From IMG/VR virus record IMGVR_UViG_3300028024_000186, positions 1-62,328 of that record: a stretch of DNA of 62,328 nucleotides; one strand, written 5' to 3'. A model generated the notes under the pieces. It searched no databases and was not told the origin of the DNA. It saw only the letters and a program-made list of their open reading frames with translations. Shown piece by piece: positions 21,926-29,449 of this stretch (positions are counted from its first letter, which is position 1; every line of letters starts with the position of its first letter). The position numbers were made by a program, and so were the translations under genes. The stretch comes from a virus.

Positions 21926-22903
21926 GTGACCGCTCCGGACCCTCTCACGCCGGCTGACTGCGACTTGAAGGATTTTCCCTTCATGCCGCTCGATGTCTCG
22001 CGCCTGCGCGATTCGGAACTGGCATCCAACGAGACGCCGGAGGCTTGCTGGGCGGCCGTGCTGCTCTGGTCTGCATCCTGGCACCAGGTGCCTGCCGGTT
22101 CCATGCCGAACGATGAGATGTGGATTGCCACGCAGGCGCGCTACGCGATCCGCGGGAAGATCGACAAGGCATGGAAGGATGTCCGGGCTGGCGCGCTGAG
22201 AGGCTGGGTGGAATGTACCGATGGCCGCCTCTATCACCCAGTTGTGGCCGAGAAGGCCCGTGACGCATGGAAGGCCAAGTTGGAGCAACGGTGGCGCACC
22301 GAGTGCAGCCGGATCAAGAAGCACAACGACCGTCACGAAGGCGCCAATGTGCCGAAGCCCACCTTCGATGAGTGGATGTCTCTCGGTTGTCCCCAGGGAC
22401 AGCCACTGTTTGTCCCCAGGGACAAAGCTGGAAATTCAGAGGACAAGCCCAGGGACAACGCCTCCAAGAGACAGGGAGAGGGACAGGGACAGGGAGACTC
22501 TAATTCCGTTCCTGACGGAACGGACGCTGGGGCGTCGCTGCCCGTTGACGGGGGCGTCCCGAAGCCAAAGCCGGAGAAGACGCCGGAGGAACTGGCGAAG
22601 GCCGAACTTTGGCGAGCGGCCGTCTCCGTGCTCGAGCAAGGCGGCTGCCCGCCGTCCCAATGCCGGACCTTCATGGGGAAGCTGGTGCAGGACTACGGCT
22701 TCCCTGTCGTCAAGGATGCGGTGGCGGCGGCCGTCACGGAGCAGCCGGCCGACGCCCGCGAGTACTTGAAGGCGTGCTGCCAGCGCATGAGCGGCGAGCG
22801 CGCCCCAGCCATGCGCCGGGGAGGCGCGCTGCTCGACAACGATGCCGAGAACGCAAAGGCAAAGGCTATGCTCTTCGGCGCAGCGGAGGTGATCGATGTT
22901 TGA
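21926..22903 (+). CDS. O-like replication protein (DUF1376-type) with internal iterons
   Basis: A 325-residue replication protein. The N-terminal DUF1376-like winged-helix domain shows DCDLKDFPFMPLDVSRLRDS and PDEMWIATQARYAIRGK-like features (actual text NDEMWIATQARYAIRGKIDK). It is followed by a Gln/Gly/Asp-rich linker (about 155-200) encoded by the repeat region, then a helical C-terminal domain. The start is GTG 21926, overlapping the stop of a 13-codon frame (21888-21929) and preceded by GGGGAGG. The layout, origin repeats inside the initiator gene followed by a loader gene, mirrors lambda O-ori-P. Confidence 0.75.
   Translation: MTAPDPLTPADCDLKDFPFMPLDVSRLRDSELASNETPEACWAAVLLWSASWHQVPAGSMPNDEMWIATQARYAIRGKIDKAWKDVRAGALRGWVECTDGRLYHPVVAEKARDAWKAKLEQRWRTECSRIKKHNDRHEGANVPKPTFDEWMSLGCPQGQPLFVPRDKAGNSEDKPRDNASKRQGEGQGQGDSNSVPDGTDAGASLPVDGGVPKPKPEKTPEELAKAELWRAAVSVLEQGGCPPSQCRTFMGKLVQDYGFPVVKDAVAAAVTEQPADAREYLKACCQRMSGERAPAMRRGGALLDNDAENAKAKAMLFGAAEVIDV
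22386..22523. other. Candidate replication origin: iterons and palindromes
   Basis: Within about 105 bp there are five GGGACA and two TGTCCC copies. They include a perfect palindrome TTTGTCCCCAGGGACAAA (22409-22426) and the related TGTCCCCAGGGACA (22388-22401). A hairpin CCGTTCC-TGAC-GGAACGG (22506-22523) follows. The array lies inside the O-like gene and encodes its low-complexity linker. Confidence 0.5.
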
Positions 22904-23630
22904 AACCGACTATGACGAGTTCGCGGCGCTGCTGGATGCCGTCTACGCGCTGCACGGCAAGGCGCTGCCAGCCGCGGCGAAGGCGATCTTCTTCCGGGCG
23001 ATGTCTCGATACCCGCTCAAGGTGGTGCGCGCGGCCATCGACGGCCAAGTGCGAGATGCGCAGCGTGGGCAATACCCGCCGAAGCCTGCAGACCTGATTG
23101 CGCAGATCGAGGGCGCGGCCGCCAACGATGGCCGGCCAGGTGACGATGAGGCGTGGGCGTGGGCACTCACCAGCATGGATGAGGCGGAGACGGTCATGAC
23201 GACGCCGGAGATCATGGCCGCCTTCGCCATCGCCCGGCCGGTGCTGGATAGCGGGGACAAGATTGGGGCGCGGATGGCATTCAAGGATGTCTACCAGCGT
23301 CTGGTGGCCGAAGCGCGCGCGGCGGGCCGGCCGGCAGAGTGGAATGTGTCGCTGGGCTGGGACCCGGAGAAACGCGATGGGGTGGTGACGAAAGCTGTGG
23401 CCGCCGGGCTTCTGCCGGCGCCGACCGTTGCAGTTCAGTTGTCGGCGCCCGCGCGGGCCGAGCCCGAGGGCCTGGAGAAACTACGCGCGGCCGTGGCCAA
23501 CCTGTTGCCGGCATCGGAGCGGCTGCGCCGGGTGCAGGAACGACGCAACGCGCGGGACCGCGAGCGCACCGAGCAGGCGAAGCGCGACGCGGACGCGATG
23601 GTGCGCGAATACGAGGCGGAGCAGTCATGA
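22896..23630 (+). CDS. Putative helicase-loader-like replication protein
   Basis: A 244-residue protein directly after the O-like gene, overlapping it by 8 bp. The N-terminal helical domain (LLDAVYALHGKALPAAAKAI, then RGQYPPKPADLIAQIEG) resembles the N-terminal domain of phage helicase-loading or inhibiting proteins (G39P type). The C-terminus is strongly charged and coiled (RVQERRNARDRERTEQAKRD). The position equals lambda P. No ATPase motif is present, so it is not DnaC-like. The role is inferred from position and a weak N-terminal match. Confidence 0.5.
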   Translation: MFETDYDEFAALLDAVYALHGKALPAAAKAIFFRAMSRYPLKVVRAAIDGQVRDAQRGQYPPKPADLIAQIEGAAANDGRPGDDEAWAWALTSMDEAETVMTTPEIMAAFAIARPVLDSGDKIGARMAFKDVYQRLVAEARAAGRPAEWNVSLGWDPEKRDGVVTKAVAAGLLPAPTVAVQLSAPARAEPEGLEKLRAAVANLLPASERLRRVQERRNARDRERTEQAKRDADAMVREYEAEQS

Positions 23631-23866
23631 CCGTCACCTGCATCACCTGCGCCAATTTCACCATGAAGCCCCGCACTGGCCCTGCGGAAGCCCATCTCAC
23701 AGAAAGCGACATCGTGCATGCCAAGGTTGGCATGGGCAGATGCGAACTGGAGACGCTGACATTGAGGTGGACTGCAGCAGAAACCGAACTGGAGTGCGGC
23801 AAGCACGTTGCTGTGACGGAAGAACAGGCGGCGGCGCGCCGCGAATGGATTAGGAGCAAGGCATGA
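23627..23866 (+). CDS. Small Cys-containing phage protein
   Basis: A 79-residue protein with CITCANF near the N-terminus and later Cys residues (GRCELE, ELECGKH), spaced as a possible zinc site. ATG overlaps the upstream stop and its stop overlaps the next ATG. Function unknown. Confidence 0.65.
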   Translation: MTVTCITCANFTMKPRTGPAEAHLTESDIVHAKVGMGRCELETLTLRWTAAETELECGKHVAVTEEQAAARREWIRSKA

Positions 23867-24762
23867 CCTGGACGCATGATGGCCTAGCTGAGGACCTGGC
23901 TGCACATCTCCGCAGCAACACCGACCGCATGGTCTGGACGGACATGCAGCTCGGGGCCGTGCATAGCAGCCGGCCGGATGTCTATGCGCTGCCGAAGAGT
24001 TACAGCCGCTTCCAGCCAATTGCTTACGAGTGCAAGGTATCGATGTCCGATTTTCGCTCGGATGTGACCAAGGGCAAGTACACCGACTATCTCGCGTTTG
24101 CCAGTGGAGTGGTGTTTGCGTGCCCGGCCGGCCTGCTCAAGAAAGAGGATGTCCCACACGGGGCGGGGTTGATGGTTCGAGGCCCCGATGGGTGGCGGTC
24201 GCTCAAGAAGCCGGCATTGATCAAATGCGACACGCTGCCGCGCGATGCGTGGATGAAGTTGCTGATTGACGGCGCGCGCCGTGACATCCAGCGGCAGGAA
24301 CTGCAAAAGGATCGCGCGTGGCGGTCGCTCAACGAGTATCAGACGCTAGAAAAAATCCGCGCCGAGTTTGGGGCAGTGGTTGCGGCTGCGATCAGCGACC
24401 ACCGAAACGGGACCACTCATCGGCTGGCCAGCCTCAAGGTCGAGATCATGAAGCAGACGGCGATGCTGGAGGCCGACTTAGCGCACATCGAGGAAAAGCG
24501 CCGAGCAGCGCGCAAGCGAGTTGACGATCAATGTTCGGAGCTGCTGTCCGCACTTGCCGCAGTCGTCGGCATGGAGCCGGATGCTGGTCAAGTGTACGAG
24601 ATGGGCGCGCGCCTGCGGGGCATGATCGCACTGGCGCAAGCCGATACCACGGTGAAGGAACTGCGCAGGATCATCCGTGGGATGCAGCTCGGTTTCAATC
24701 AATTTCGAGAAGCCGAGGCGATCATCGATGCGGGACAAGCCGGCGAGAAGGCGGCTGCATGA
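23863..24762 (+). CDS. MmcB-like PD-(D/E)XK nuclease with helical C-terminus
   Basis: A 299-residue protein. The N-terminal 130 residues match the MmcB/DUF-type restriction-fold domain: SSRPDVYALPKSY (catalytic Asp), IAYECKVSMSDFRSDVTKGK (E-x-K), and VVFACPAGLLKKEDVPHGAG. The remaining 170 residues are helical with coiled-coil character (AMLEADLAHIEEKRRAARKR). The nuclease fold suggests action on structured DNA, but activity is not shown. ATGA-coupled to both neighbours, one of which is another PD-(D/E)XK protein. Confidence 0.75.
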   Translation: MTWTHDGLAEDLAAHLRSNTDRMVWTDMQLGAVHSSRPDVYALPKSYSRFQPIAYECKVSMSDFRSDVTKGKYTDYLAFASGVVFACPAGLLKKEDVPHGAGLMVRGPDGWRSLKKPALIKCDTLPRDAWMKLLIDGARRDIQRQELQKDRAWRSLNEYQTLEKIRAEFGAVVAAAISDHRNGTTHRLASLKVEIMKQTAMLEADLAHIEEKRRAARKRVDDQCSELLSALAAVVGMEPDAGQVYEMGARLRGMIALAQADTTVKELRRIIRGMQLGFNQFREAEAIIDAGQAGEKAAA

Positions 24763-25199
24763 GCACGGCGATTCGCTGGACACCCGAGCAACTGGCCGCA
24801 CATCGCGCCCGCGCGCCGCAGCGACAGGCGGCACCGGCCAGGGTCGATCCGATGGCGCGCTTCCACGCGCTAGGGCGCCTACCCAAGGACGCGATGAACA
24901 AGACCGAGCGCGCCTATTCCGTCCTGTTGGATGAGGAAAAGCGCCGCGGCGAGGTGATCGACTGGAAGTTTCACGCGATGCGCGTGCGGCTGGCCGACAA
25001 CACGTTCTACGAAGTGGATTTTCTGGTGCTGCACTCGGACATGCGGCTGGCCATCCATGAAACGAAGGGCGGGTACACCACCGACAAAGGCCAGTTGAAG
25101 ATCAAGTTGTGCGCGGAGGTATTGCCGTACTTCCGCATGGTGAAGGCGACGAAACTGCCGGCCAAGCAGGGCGGGGGCTGGAAGAGGGAGGAATTCTGA
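24759..25199 (+). CDS. DUF1064-type phage PD-(D/E)XK nuclease
   Basis: A 146-residue protein of the DUF1064 family, small phage PD-(D/E)XK enzymes linked to Holliday-junction or branched-DNA processing. Visible: MNKTERAYSVLLDEEKRRGE (N-terminal helix with Glu), FYEVDFLVLHSDMRLAIHET (catalytic Asp and E-x-K: HETKGG), and LKIKLCAEVLPYF. ATG 24759 overlaps the upstream stop; the longer frame from 24531 is shadow. Confidence 0.85.
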   Translation: MSTAIRWTPEQLAAHRARAPQRQAAPARVDPMARFHALGRLPKDAMNKTERAYSVLLDEEKRRGEVIDWKFHAMRVRLADNTFYEVDFLVLHSDMRLAIHETKGGYTTDKGQLKIKLCAEVLPYFRMVKATKLPAKQGGGWKREEF

Positions 25200-25210
25200 T
25201 AGATGACGTC

Positions 25211-25276
25211 ATGAATGCATTTGTGCTGGCCGTTGTGATCGCGATGGTGGCGGTCTCGGTGGGGTTCGCGCGATGA
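25211..25276 (+). CDS. Possible 21-residue membrane peptide
   Basis: A 21-codon frame whose product is almost one hydrophobic helix (MNAFVLAVVIAMVAVSVGFA plus Arg). Its stop overlaps the ATG of the zinc-knuckle ORF (ATGA), in line with the coupled neighbours on both sides. No good ribosome site was found. Confidence 0.35.
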   Translation: MNAFVLAVVIAMVAVSVGFAR

Positions 25277-25359
25277 AGTGTGCGAACTGCGGTAGCGCCA
25301 ACCACACGGCGCCGAATTGCCCTTGGACCCGCTGCGTGCGGATTGCGAGGCCGGTATGA
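25273..25359 (+). CDS. CCHC zinc-knuckle micro-protein (28 aa)
   Basis: A 28-codon ORF containing CANCGSANHTAPNC, an exact C-x2-C-x4-H-x4-C zinc knuckle as found in retroviral nucleocapsid and other single-strand nucleic-acid binders, followed by a short basic tail. It is ATGA-coupled at both ends. The motif match and coupling together support translation. Confidence 0.55.
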   Translation: MKCANCGSANHTAPNCPWTRCVRIARPV

Positions 25360-25649
25360 ACTGTAAGCCGGGAGATATGGCATACATCGTCAACAGCCGG
25401 CTATATGGCGGGCGCGTTGTGGAGGTGCTTTACGCAGCCCCGATAGGAGTGAAATTCCGCCTGCCTGATGGCGCTATGCAGGTGCCGCAATATTACGACT
25501 GGGTGTGCCGGTTCCCAACTCCAGTCGAGGCTCCGATGTCGAATGGTGCGACTCGAATGACTCACTTCGGAACCGTGCCAGATCGGAAGTTACGTCCCAT
25601 CGGCGGCGTTCCAGTCCACGATGAGCAGCACGACGAGGTGGTCGAATGA
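25356..25649 (+). CDS. Phage hypothetical protein, beta-rich
   Basis: A 97-residue protein. The N-terminal half looks like a small beta-barrel (GDMAYIVNSRLYGGRVVEVL), with a Trp/Cys-containing strand after it; the C-terminus is polar. ATG 25356 overlaps the zinc-knuckle stop; the upstream frame from 25317 is not needed. Function unknown. Confidence 0.65.
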   Translation: MNCKPGDMAYIVNSRLYGGRVVEVLYAAPIGVKFRLPDGAMQVPQYYDWVCRFPTPVEAPMSNGATRMTHFGTVPDRKLRPIGGVPVHDEQHDEVVE

Positions 25650-25924
25650 GGCGCGCCATGAGCCGGAAGGAAATCCGGGAAATCATCAGCGACGCTGTGA
25701 TGTGCACCCCGTTTGATCCCGACCAGTTCAGGGAATTTGGGGCAGCACTAGTTGCGGCGGCGGGGCATCTCTGCGTCGCCGCGCTATGCATCATCCGCCT
25801 TGCTTGCCGGGTCATGCGCTTCGCTATCGCCCCGATCTCGATCGCAGTCATTTCCGCCTACTACCGCCGAAAGAGGGCTGCGAGGATTCTGGCGAATCGG
25901 CGCGCGCGAATGGAGAGAGGGTGA
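25646..25924 (+). CDS. Small membrane-associated phage protein
   Basis: A 92-residue protein with a polar N-terminus, one to two hydrophobic stretches (FGAALVAAAGHLCVAALCII, MRFAIAPISIAVISAYY) and a basic C-terminus (RRKRAARILANRRARMERG). Inner-membrane location predicted with basic tail in the cytoplasm. Coupled to both neighbours. Confidence 0.6.
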   Translation: MRRAMSRKEIREIISDAVMCTPFDPDQFREFGAALVAAAGHLCVAALCIIRLACRVMRFAIAPISIAVISAYYRRKRAARILANRRARMERG

Positions 25925-26436
25925 TGGCCGGCACGAAGAAGCCCCGCAAGGCCCATCGCCCGCGCGAGATCCGCAACGACATCCCGGCGTTGCTGTTCGA
26001 GAGCGATCAGCCGTTGCCGGACCACCAGCGCGCCAGCATCCTGATCGCTGCCCATGCTTCGGTGTCCGCACTCGCGCGCGGCAGCGCCACGAAAGATGAC
26101 TGGCACACCATCGTCAACGCCATGAACGCATCTCAAGTCTTATGCGAAGGTGCTGGCAACAAGGAAGTGGGCTTGACCGTCGTCCACGCAGCCCAAAACG
26201 CCATGATCGAAGTCGGTGAGCGCTGCAAGCACATCGGCAGGTTGGGCGTCTCGGGCGATGGGTTGCGCGCGATCAACGAGGCAATGGCGCTTTACGAGCA
26301 GTTGCTGGAGACGGTGACGAAGCGGCAATTCACGACCGCAATCAAAGAGGCCGACCGCCGCATCAAGGCCGGCAATGTGGTGCGGTTGAAGCGCGAGGGA
26401 ACTCGCAGGATGAGCGCGGCCGGGCTGGCCGCGTAA
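25924..26436 (+). CDS. Phage hypothetical protein with basic N-terminus
   Basis: A 170-residue helical protein. The N-terminus is basic (AGTKKPRKAHRPREIRND), followed by helices (QRASILIAAHASVSALARGS, LRAINEAMALYEQLLETVTK) and a basic C-terminal tail (RRIKAGNVVRLKREGTRR). TGATG overlap with the preceding gene fixes the start. The type recurs in Burkholderiales phages, but I know no function. Confidence 0.65.
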   Translation: MAGTKKPRKAHRPREIRNDIPALLFESDQPLPDHQRASILIAAHASVSALARGSATKDDWHTIVNAMNASQVLCEGAGNKEVGLTVVHAAQNAMIEVGERCKHIGRLGVSGDGLRAINEAMALYEQLLETVTKRQFTTAIKEADRRIKAGNVVRLKREGTRRMSAAGLAA

Positions 26437-26451
26437 CCAAGGAGAAATGAA

Positions 26452-26955
26452 ATGTCTGCGCAAATCGAAATGCCGAAGTACAAGTGCCACAAGGAAGTGT
26501 GGGCGCTGAAGATCGCGGAGGTGCTGGACCCTGCCGCTGCATCTGGAAACGAGAGCGACGGAAGTCGCATCTTGATCTTCGAGGACAAGGCATATGCGCC
26601 CATCGCCATCGATGCGGGATACGTGCGTAAGCACAAGCCCGTAGAAGGCGGCTACCTCGTGGTTTATGAGGATGGTTATCGCAGTTTCTCTCCTGCCGAG
26701 GCCTTCGAGGGCGGCTACACGAAGATCGTCGGCAAGCCTGAGGTCATTGGCATCCCCGCATTTCCCTGTGCTGCCTTCTGGGTAACGGGCGTCCCGGAAT
26801 TCGATGATCTGGCACCGGCGGAGATGCTGGCAGGAGCACCGTTCCGTGAGCGTACCGAGCCCCTGACGAAGTTCCAGTGGGCTCACCTGCACAAGCCATT
26901 CCAAGAACGCTTCACGCGCGTCCGAGCGGAAATGGAGCGCGTCCAAGATGTCTGA
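26452..26955 (+). CDS. Phage hypothetical protein, full-length copy of a duplicated gene
   Basis: A 167-residue protein. The N-terminal 90 residues (MPKYKCHKEVWALKIAEVLD, then EDKAYAPIAIDAGYVRKHKP) are also encoded at 30427-30702, with 237 bp of perfect DNA identity. The C-terminal 75 residues (GIPAFPCAAFWVTGVPEFDD, then WAHLHKPFQERFTRVRAEME) are unique to this copy. AAGGAG lies before the ATG. Function unknown; the YKCHKEVWALKI block is a recurrent phage early-protein N-terminus. Confidence 0.75.
   Translation: MSAQIEMPKYKCHKEVWALKIAEVLDPAAASGNESDGSRILIFEDKAYAPIAIDAGYVRKHKPVEGGYLVVYEDGYRSFSPAEAFEGGYTKIVGKPEVIGIPAFPCAAFWVTGVPEFDDLAPAEMLAGAPFRERTEPLTKFQWAHLHKPFQERFTRVRAEMERVQDV
26463..26699 (+). 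repeat. Direct repeat copy A (237 bp, identical to 30435-30671)
   Basis: Base-for-base identical to 30435-30671 at an offset of 3972 bp. Similarity continues about 27 bp further with a few mismatches. The pair brackets ninB, the RelA/SpoT gene and the membrane-protein genes. Confidence 0.97.
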
Positions 26956-27289
26956 ACTCGATCAAATCGAGGCGTCCGCCCGCGCCGCCGGCTATGAGAC
27001 GCGCCGCTACCGCGTGCGTGAACTGGAGGTCGTTCATATCGGGGTGGGCGACCAGTGGGCGCTGTTCGACCCTCGCCGAAGCGACGTGGATGCCCTCAGG
27101 CTGATGGTCGACTGCCGCCTCAACGTCGGCGTGGGCGAGCGTAGGGTGACTGCCACCGCCTACCCCGGAGGTGTGGCGCTGACCGTCATCGAGGATGCCG
27201 GGGATAACCGCGCGGCAGCTACCCGCATCGCAATCACGCGCGCTGCCGAGGCTTTGTATCTGCACAGGCAGGCAAAGGGGCAAGCGTAA
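26948..27289 (+). CDS. Phage ABA-sandwich-like hypothetical protein
   Basis: A 113-residue protein. The plan (DVDALRLMVDCRLNVGVGER, a beta section, then AATRIAITRAAEALYLHR) resembles small phage ABA-sandwich proteins, where a D-x-L helix is followed by a C-terminal helix. It overlaps the upstream gene by 8 bp and its stop overlaps the next ATG (TAATG). Function unknown. Confidence 0.55.
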   Translation: MSELDQIEASARAAGYETRRYRVRELEVVHIGVGDQWALFDPRRSDVDALRLMVDCRLNVGVGERRVTATAYPGGVALTVIEDAGDNRAAATRIAITRAAEALYLHRQAKGQA

Positions 27290-27462
27290 TGGAAGATGGT
27301 GATATGTACGGCGAGGGCGTCATGACGGTCGCGGCCGAATGGTTCGCGTGGCGCCCGGTCCGTCTCGGCGCCGGGCGCTGGGCATGGCTTCAGCGGGTGA
27401 GGAGGATCAGAACGAAGGCTTTGTGGCGCGAGTGCTGCACCACCTACCAGCCGATTGAGTGA
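27289..27462 (+). CDS. Small Trp/Arg-rich phage protein (57 aa)
   Basis: A 57-codon gene. The core AEWFAWRPVRLGAGRWAWLQ, followed by RVRRIR, is a pattern seen repeatedly in short proteins next to phage nin-region genes. It starts by TAATG overlap and ends by GTGA overlap with ninB, so it is embedded in the coupled operon. Function unknown. Confidence 0.65.
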   Translation: MEDGDMYGEGVMTVAAEWFAWRPVRLGAGRWAWLQRVRRIRTKALWRECCTTYQPIE

Positions 27463-27875
27463 CCGAAATCCACCGCGAATTCATCCTCCGCGGCCGCGCC
27501 GACTGGCAAGAGGTGGTGGCCACCGTCCGGGCAGCGGGCCCGGCGATGGCGAAGCGGGGCACACCGCTGCGCCTGGTCTTGGTCGACGGGGCACAAGACA
27601 GGCTGGAGGAGCAGGTGAAATTCTATTGGTCGGCGGTGATCGAACCCATCGCCGAGCAGGTGTGGATCGGCGGCCGGAAGTTCTCGGCGAAGGCATGGCA
27701 CGTCGAGATGAAGGAACGCTTCCTGCCGGTGCACGAGATGCGCATGCCGGACGGGACGGTAAGGATGGTGGCGCCATCGATCGCGCGCGGCGAGATCACA
27801 GTGGGCGCCATGTCAGAGTACACAAAGAAGGTAGCCGCGCATGCCGCGAGCGAACTAGGGGTGCAGTTTGATTAA
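27459..27875 (+). CDS. ninB: NinB/Orf-type recombination mediator
   Basis: A 138-residue NinB (lambda Orf) family protein, a single-strand-DNA-binding recombination mediator that helps load recombinase in place of RecFOR. Family blocks: LRLVLVDGAQDRLEEQVKFYWSA-like region (seen as EEQVKFYWSAVIEPIAEQVW), KAWHVEMKERFLP, and the C-terminal MSEYTKKVAAHAASELGVQF. The start is GTG 27459 in a GTGA overlap. It fits with the ERF/YqaJ recombination pair in the leftward operon. Confidence 0.9.
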   Translation: MTEIHREFILRGRADWQEVVATVRAAGPAMAKRGTPLRLVLVDGAQDRLEEQVKFYWSAVIEPIAEQVWIGGRKFSAKAWHVEMKERFLPVHEMRMPDGTVRMVAPSIARGEITVGAMSEYTKKVAAHAASELGVQFD

Positions 27876-27901
27876 CCCGGGTCCCTTTCAGGGGCAGGAA
27901 G

Positions 27902-28231
27902 ATGGGCGTACATGCCAAGCGGCGCGCTGCCTGGGAGGCGGCGGGCCAGTTGACATTGCAGTTGGAGGTCCGGGCGCGGACGCACCGCGAGCGGATACTG
28001 GAGGTGCTGGCCGGCAGCGATGATTTTCTCGTCGGCCAGGAGGTGGCGAGGCGGGCCGGGCTGCCGTACAAGCCGGCACTGGACGCGCTGACCTACCTGT
28101 ACAACGATGGGAAGATCGCGCGGCAGGGGCGAAAGTTCACGGCGCGGTGGGGGCGTATGGGGCTGCTGAAACGAGATGTGGGGTTCACGGGGCTCGAGGG
28201 GTTTTTCCGCAGTCTGGCCGGAGTCGAATAG
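27902..28231 (+). CDS. Winged-helix phage protein, possible late regulator
   Basis: A 109-residue basic protein. After a charged helix it has a winged-helix pattern (FLVGQEVARRAGLPYKPALD, then ALTYLYNDGKIARQGRKFTA). It is the last gene before the RelA/SpoT moron and the lysis genes, where lambda-like phages place the late antiterminator Q. No Q-family signature is seen, so this role is only positional. Confidence 0.55.
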   Translation: MGVHAKRRAAWEAAGQLTLQLEVRARTHRERILEVLAGSDDFLVGQEVARRAGLPYKPALDALTYLYNDGKIARQGRKFTARWGRMGLLKRDVGFTGLEGFFRSLAGVE

Positions 28232-28343
28232 CCGTGGTCGTCTAAAATTGAGCCTGAGAGGCATGTGAACGGCCAATGCGCGCACCTAGGTACGTGGTTG
28301 CACCTCCAGGCCTCTCCCTCAAACGACATGGCTTACGTGTAAA

Positions 28344-28368
28344 GCTGATAATATGGGCATATATCAGC
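28344..28368. promoter_or_regulatory. Palindrome and -10-like region before the RelA/SpoT gene
   Basis: GCTGATA (28344-28350) and TATCAGC (28362-28368) are perfect 7-bp arms around 11 bp that include a GATAAT-like -10. The 156-bp gap 28232-28386 is AT-richer than its surroundings. This suggests an independent, repressible promoter for the moron. No clear -35 was found. Confidence 0.45.
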
Positions 28369-28386
28369 ATTATTTGGCGTGAAGTC

Positions 28387-29385
28387 ATGGCATTTTTCCC
28401 TCCCGAGTATTCACCGAATCGAGTCCGCAATTCCGGCAAGAGCATTGCCGCCGGTAAGGCCTCGGAGGAGGACTGGGCCGTCTTGAATAACTGGCGGAAC
28501 AGCCATGCCTACGTCCTGAACACATTTCAAAATAATCTGCGCAGGCACATCGGTGCGCGACCTGTCACATTAGCGCAGCGCCTCAAGCGGAAGAACACGA
28601 TCATCGATAAGCTAACAAGTGGGCGAGCGAAAGACTTATCGACGATGCATGATCTGGCCGGTTGCAGATTAATCTTTGAAACGATCGATGATCTTGAGGG
28701 TTTTCGCAAAATCGTGCATCGGTCCCGTGCTCGGCACAAGTATGTGAGCGATGGTAGATACGACTATCTATCTAACCCGAAGCCCACCGGTTATCGTGGG
28801 CGTCATGATGTGTTTACCTACCAAGTTGATTCATCAGAAGGAGAGTTATATAACGGGCTGCGGATCGAGATTCAGTACCGCACTCGAGTCCAGCACGCTT
28901 GGGCCACTGCAGTCGAGATTAGCGATTTTATCGAGCGGACGCGCGTGAAGTTTGACCGCGGAGCCGACCCGAGGCGTGAGCGACTGTTTGTCTTAGCGAG
29001 CGAGTTCCTCGCAAGATGCTTTGAGCAGCGCACTGGGCCATTGCCAGAACTTACCAACAATCACCTGATCGGCGAACTCTCTGCCCTAGAGGATGACATG
29101 CGCATCCTGCATAGGCTTGCTGTCTTAGATATGGAGAGGACGGACATCCCGCGGGGGAAGAACGTCGTCTTGCACTTCTCACAAGACAGGCTGGTTGCTG
29201 AAACGTTTAGGTCGACACGGGGGGCACTGCACAGACGTGATCAGATTGAATTTCATAATCCTGAAGACGATGTGGTCTACGTGCGAGCTTCGAAGCCAGG
29301 CGAAGTAGCCACAGCCTTCAGGAACTACTTCAAAGATACCAAGGATTTTGTGGAGATGATGCGGGAGAGCGGTATAAGCCTCTAG
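28387..29385 (+). CDS. RelA/SpoT synthetase-domain protein (small alarmone synthetase-like moron)
   Basis: A 332-residue protein with a (p)ppGpp-synthetase-type nucleotidyl pyrophosphotransferase domain at about 65-180. Conserved positions are intact: RLKRKNTI basic helix, Asp89 and Arg94 (MHDLAGCRLIF), the G-loop PKPTGYRGRH with Tyr136, Glu161/Gln163 (EIQYRT) and His170. No hydrolase (HD) domain is present. The N-terminal 60 residues (WRNSHAYVLNTFQNN) and the 150-residue C-terminus match the single-gene prophage type. Lower GC and rarer codons than its neighbours mark a transfer. Product could be (p)ppGpp, (p)ppApp or a tRNA-CCA modification. ATG 28387 is used; a longer frame from 28276 is unlikely. 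Confidence 0.88.
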   Translation: MAFFPPEYSPNRVRNSGKSIAAGKASEEDWAVLNNWRNSHAYVLNTFQNNLRRHIGARPVTLAQRLKRKNTIIDKLTSGRAKDLSTMHDLAGCRLIFETIDDLEGFRKIVHRSRARHKYVSDGRYDYLSNPKPTGYRGRHDVFTYQVDSSEGELYNGLRIEIQYRTRVQHAWATAVEISDFIERTRVKFDRGADPRRERLFVLASEFLARCFEQRTGPLPELTNNHLIGELSALEDDMRILHRLAVLDMERTDIPRGKNVVLHFSQDRLVAETFRSTRGALHRRDQIEFHNPEDDVVYVRASKPGEVATAFRNYFKDTKDFVEMMRESGISL

Positions 29386-29449
29386 GAGCCCACTCGAATA
29401 GCACAGGTATCCATACACTCGTCTCAGTCTATAGTTGATTGAGGCGAGC

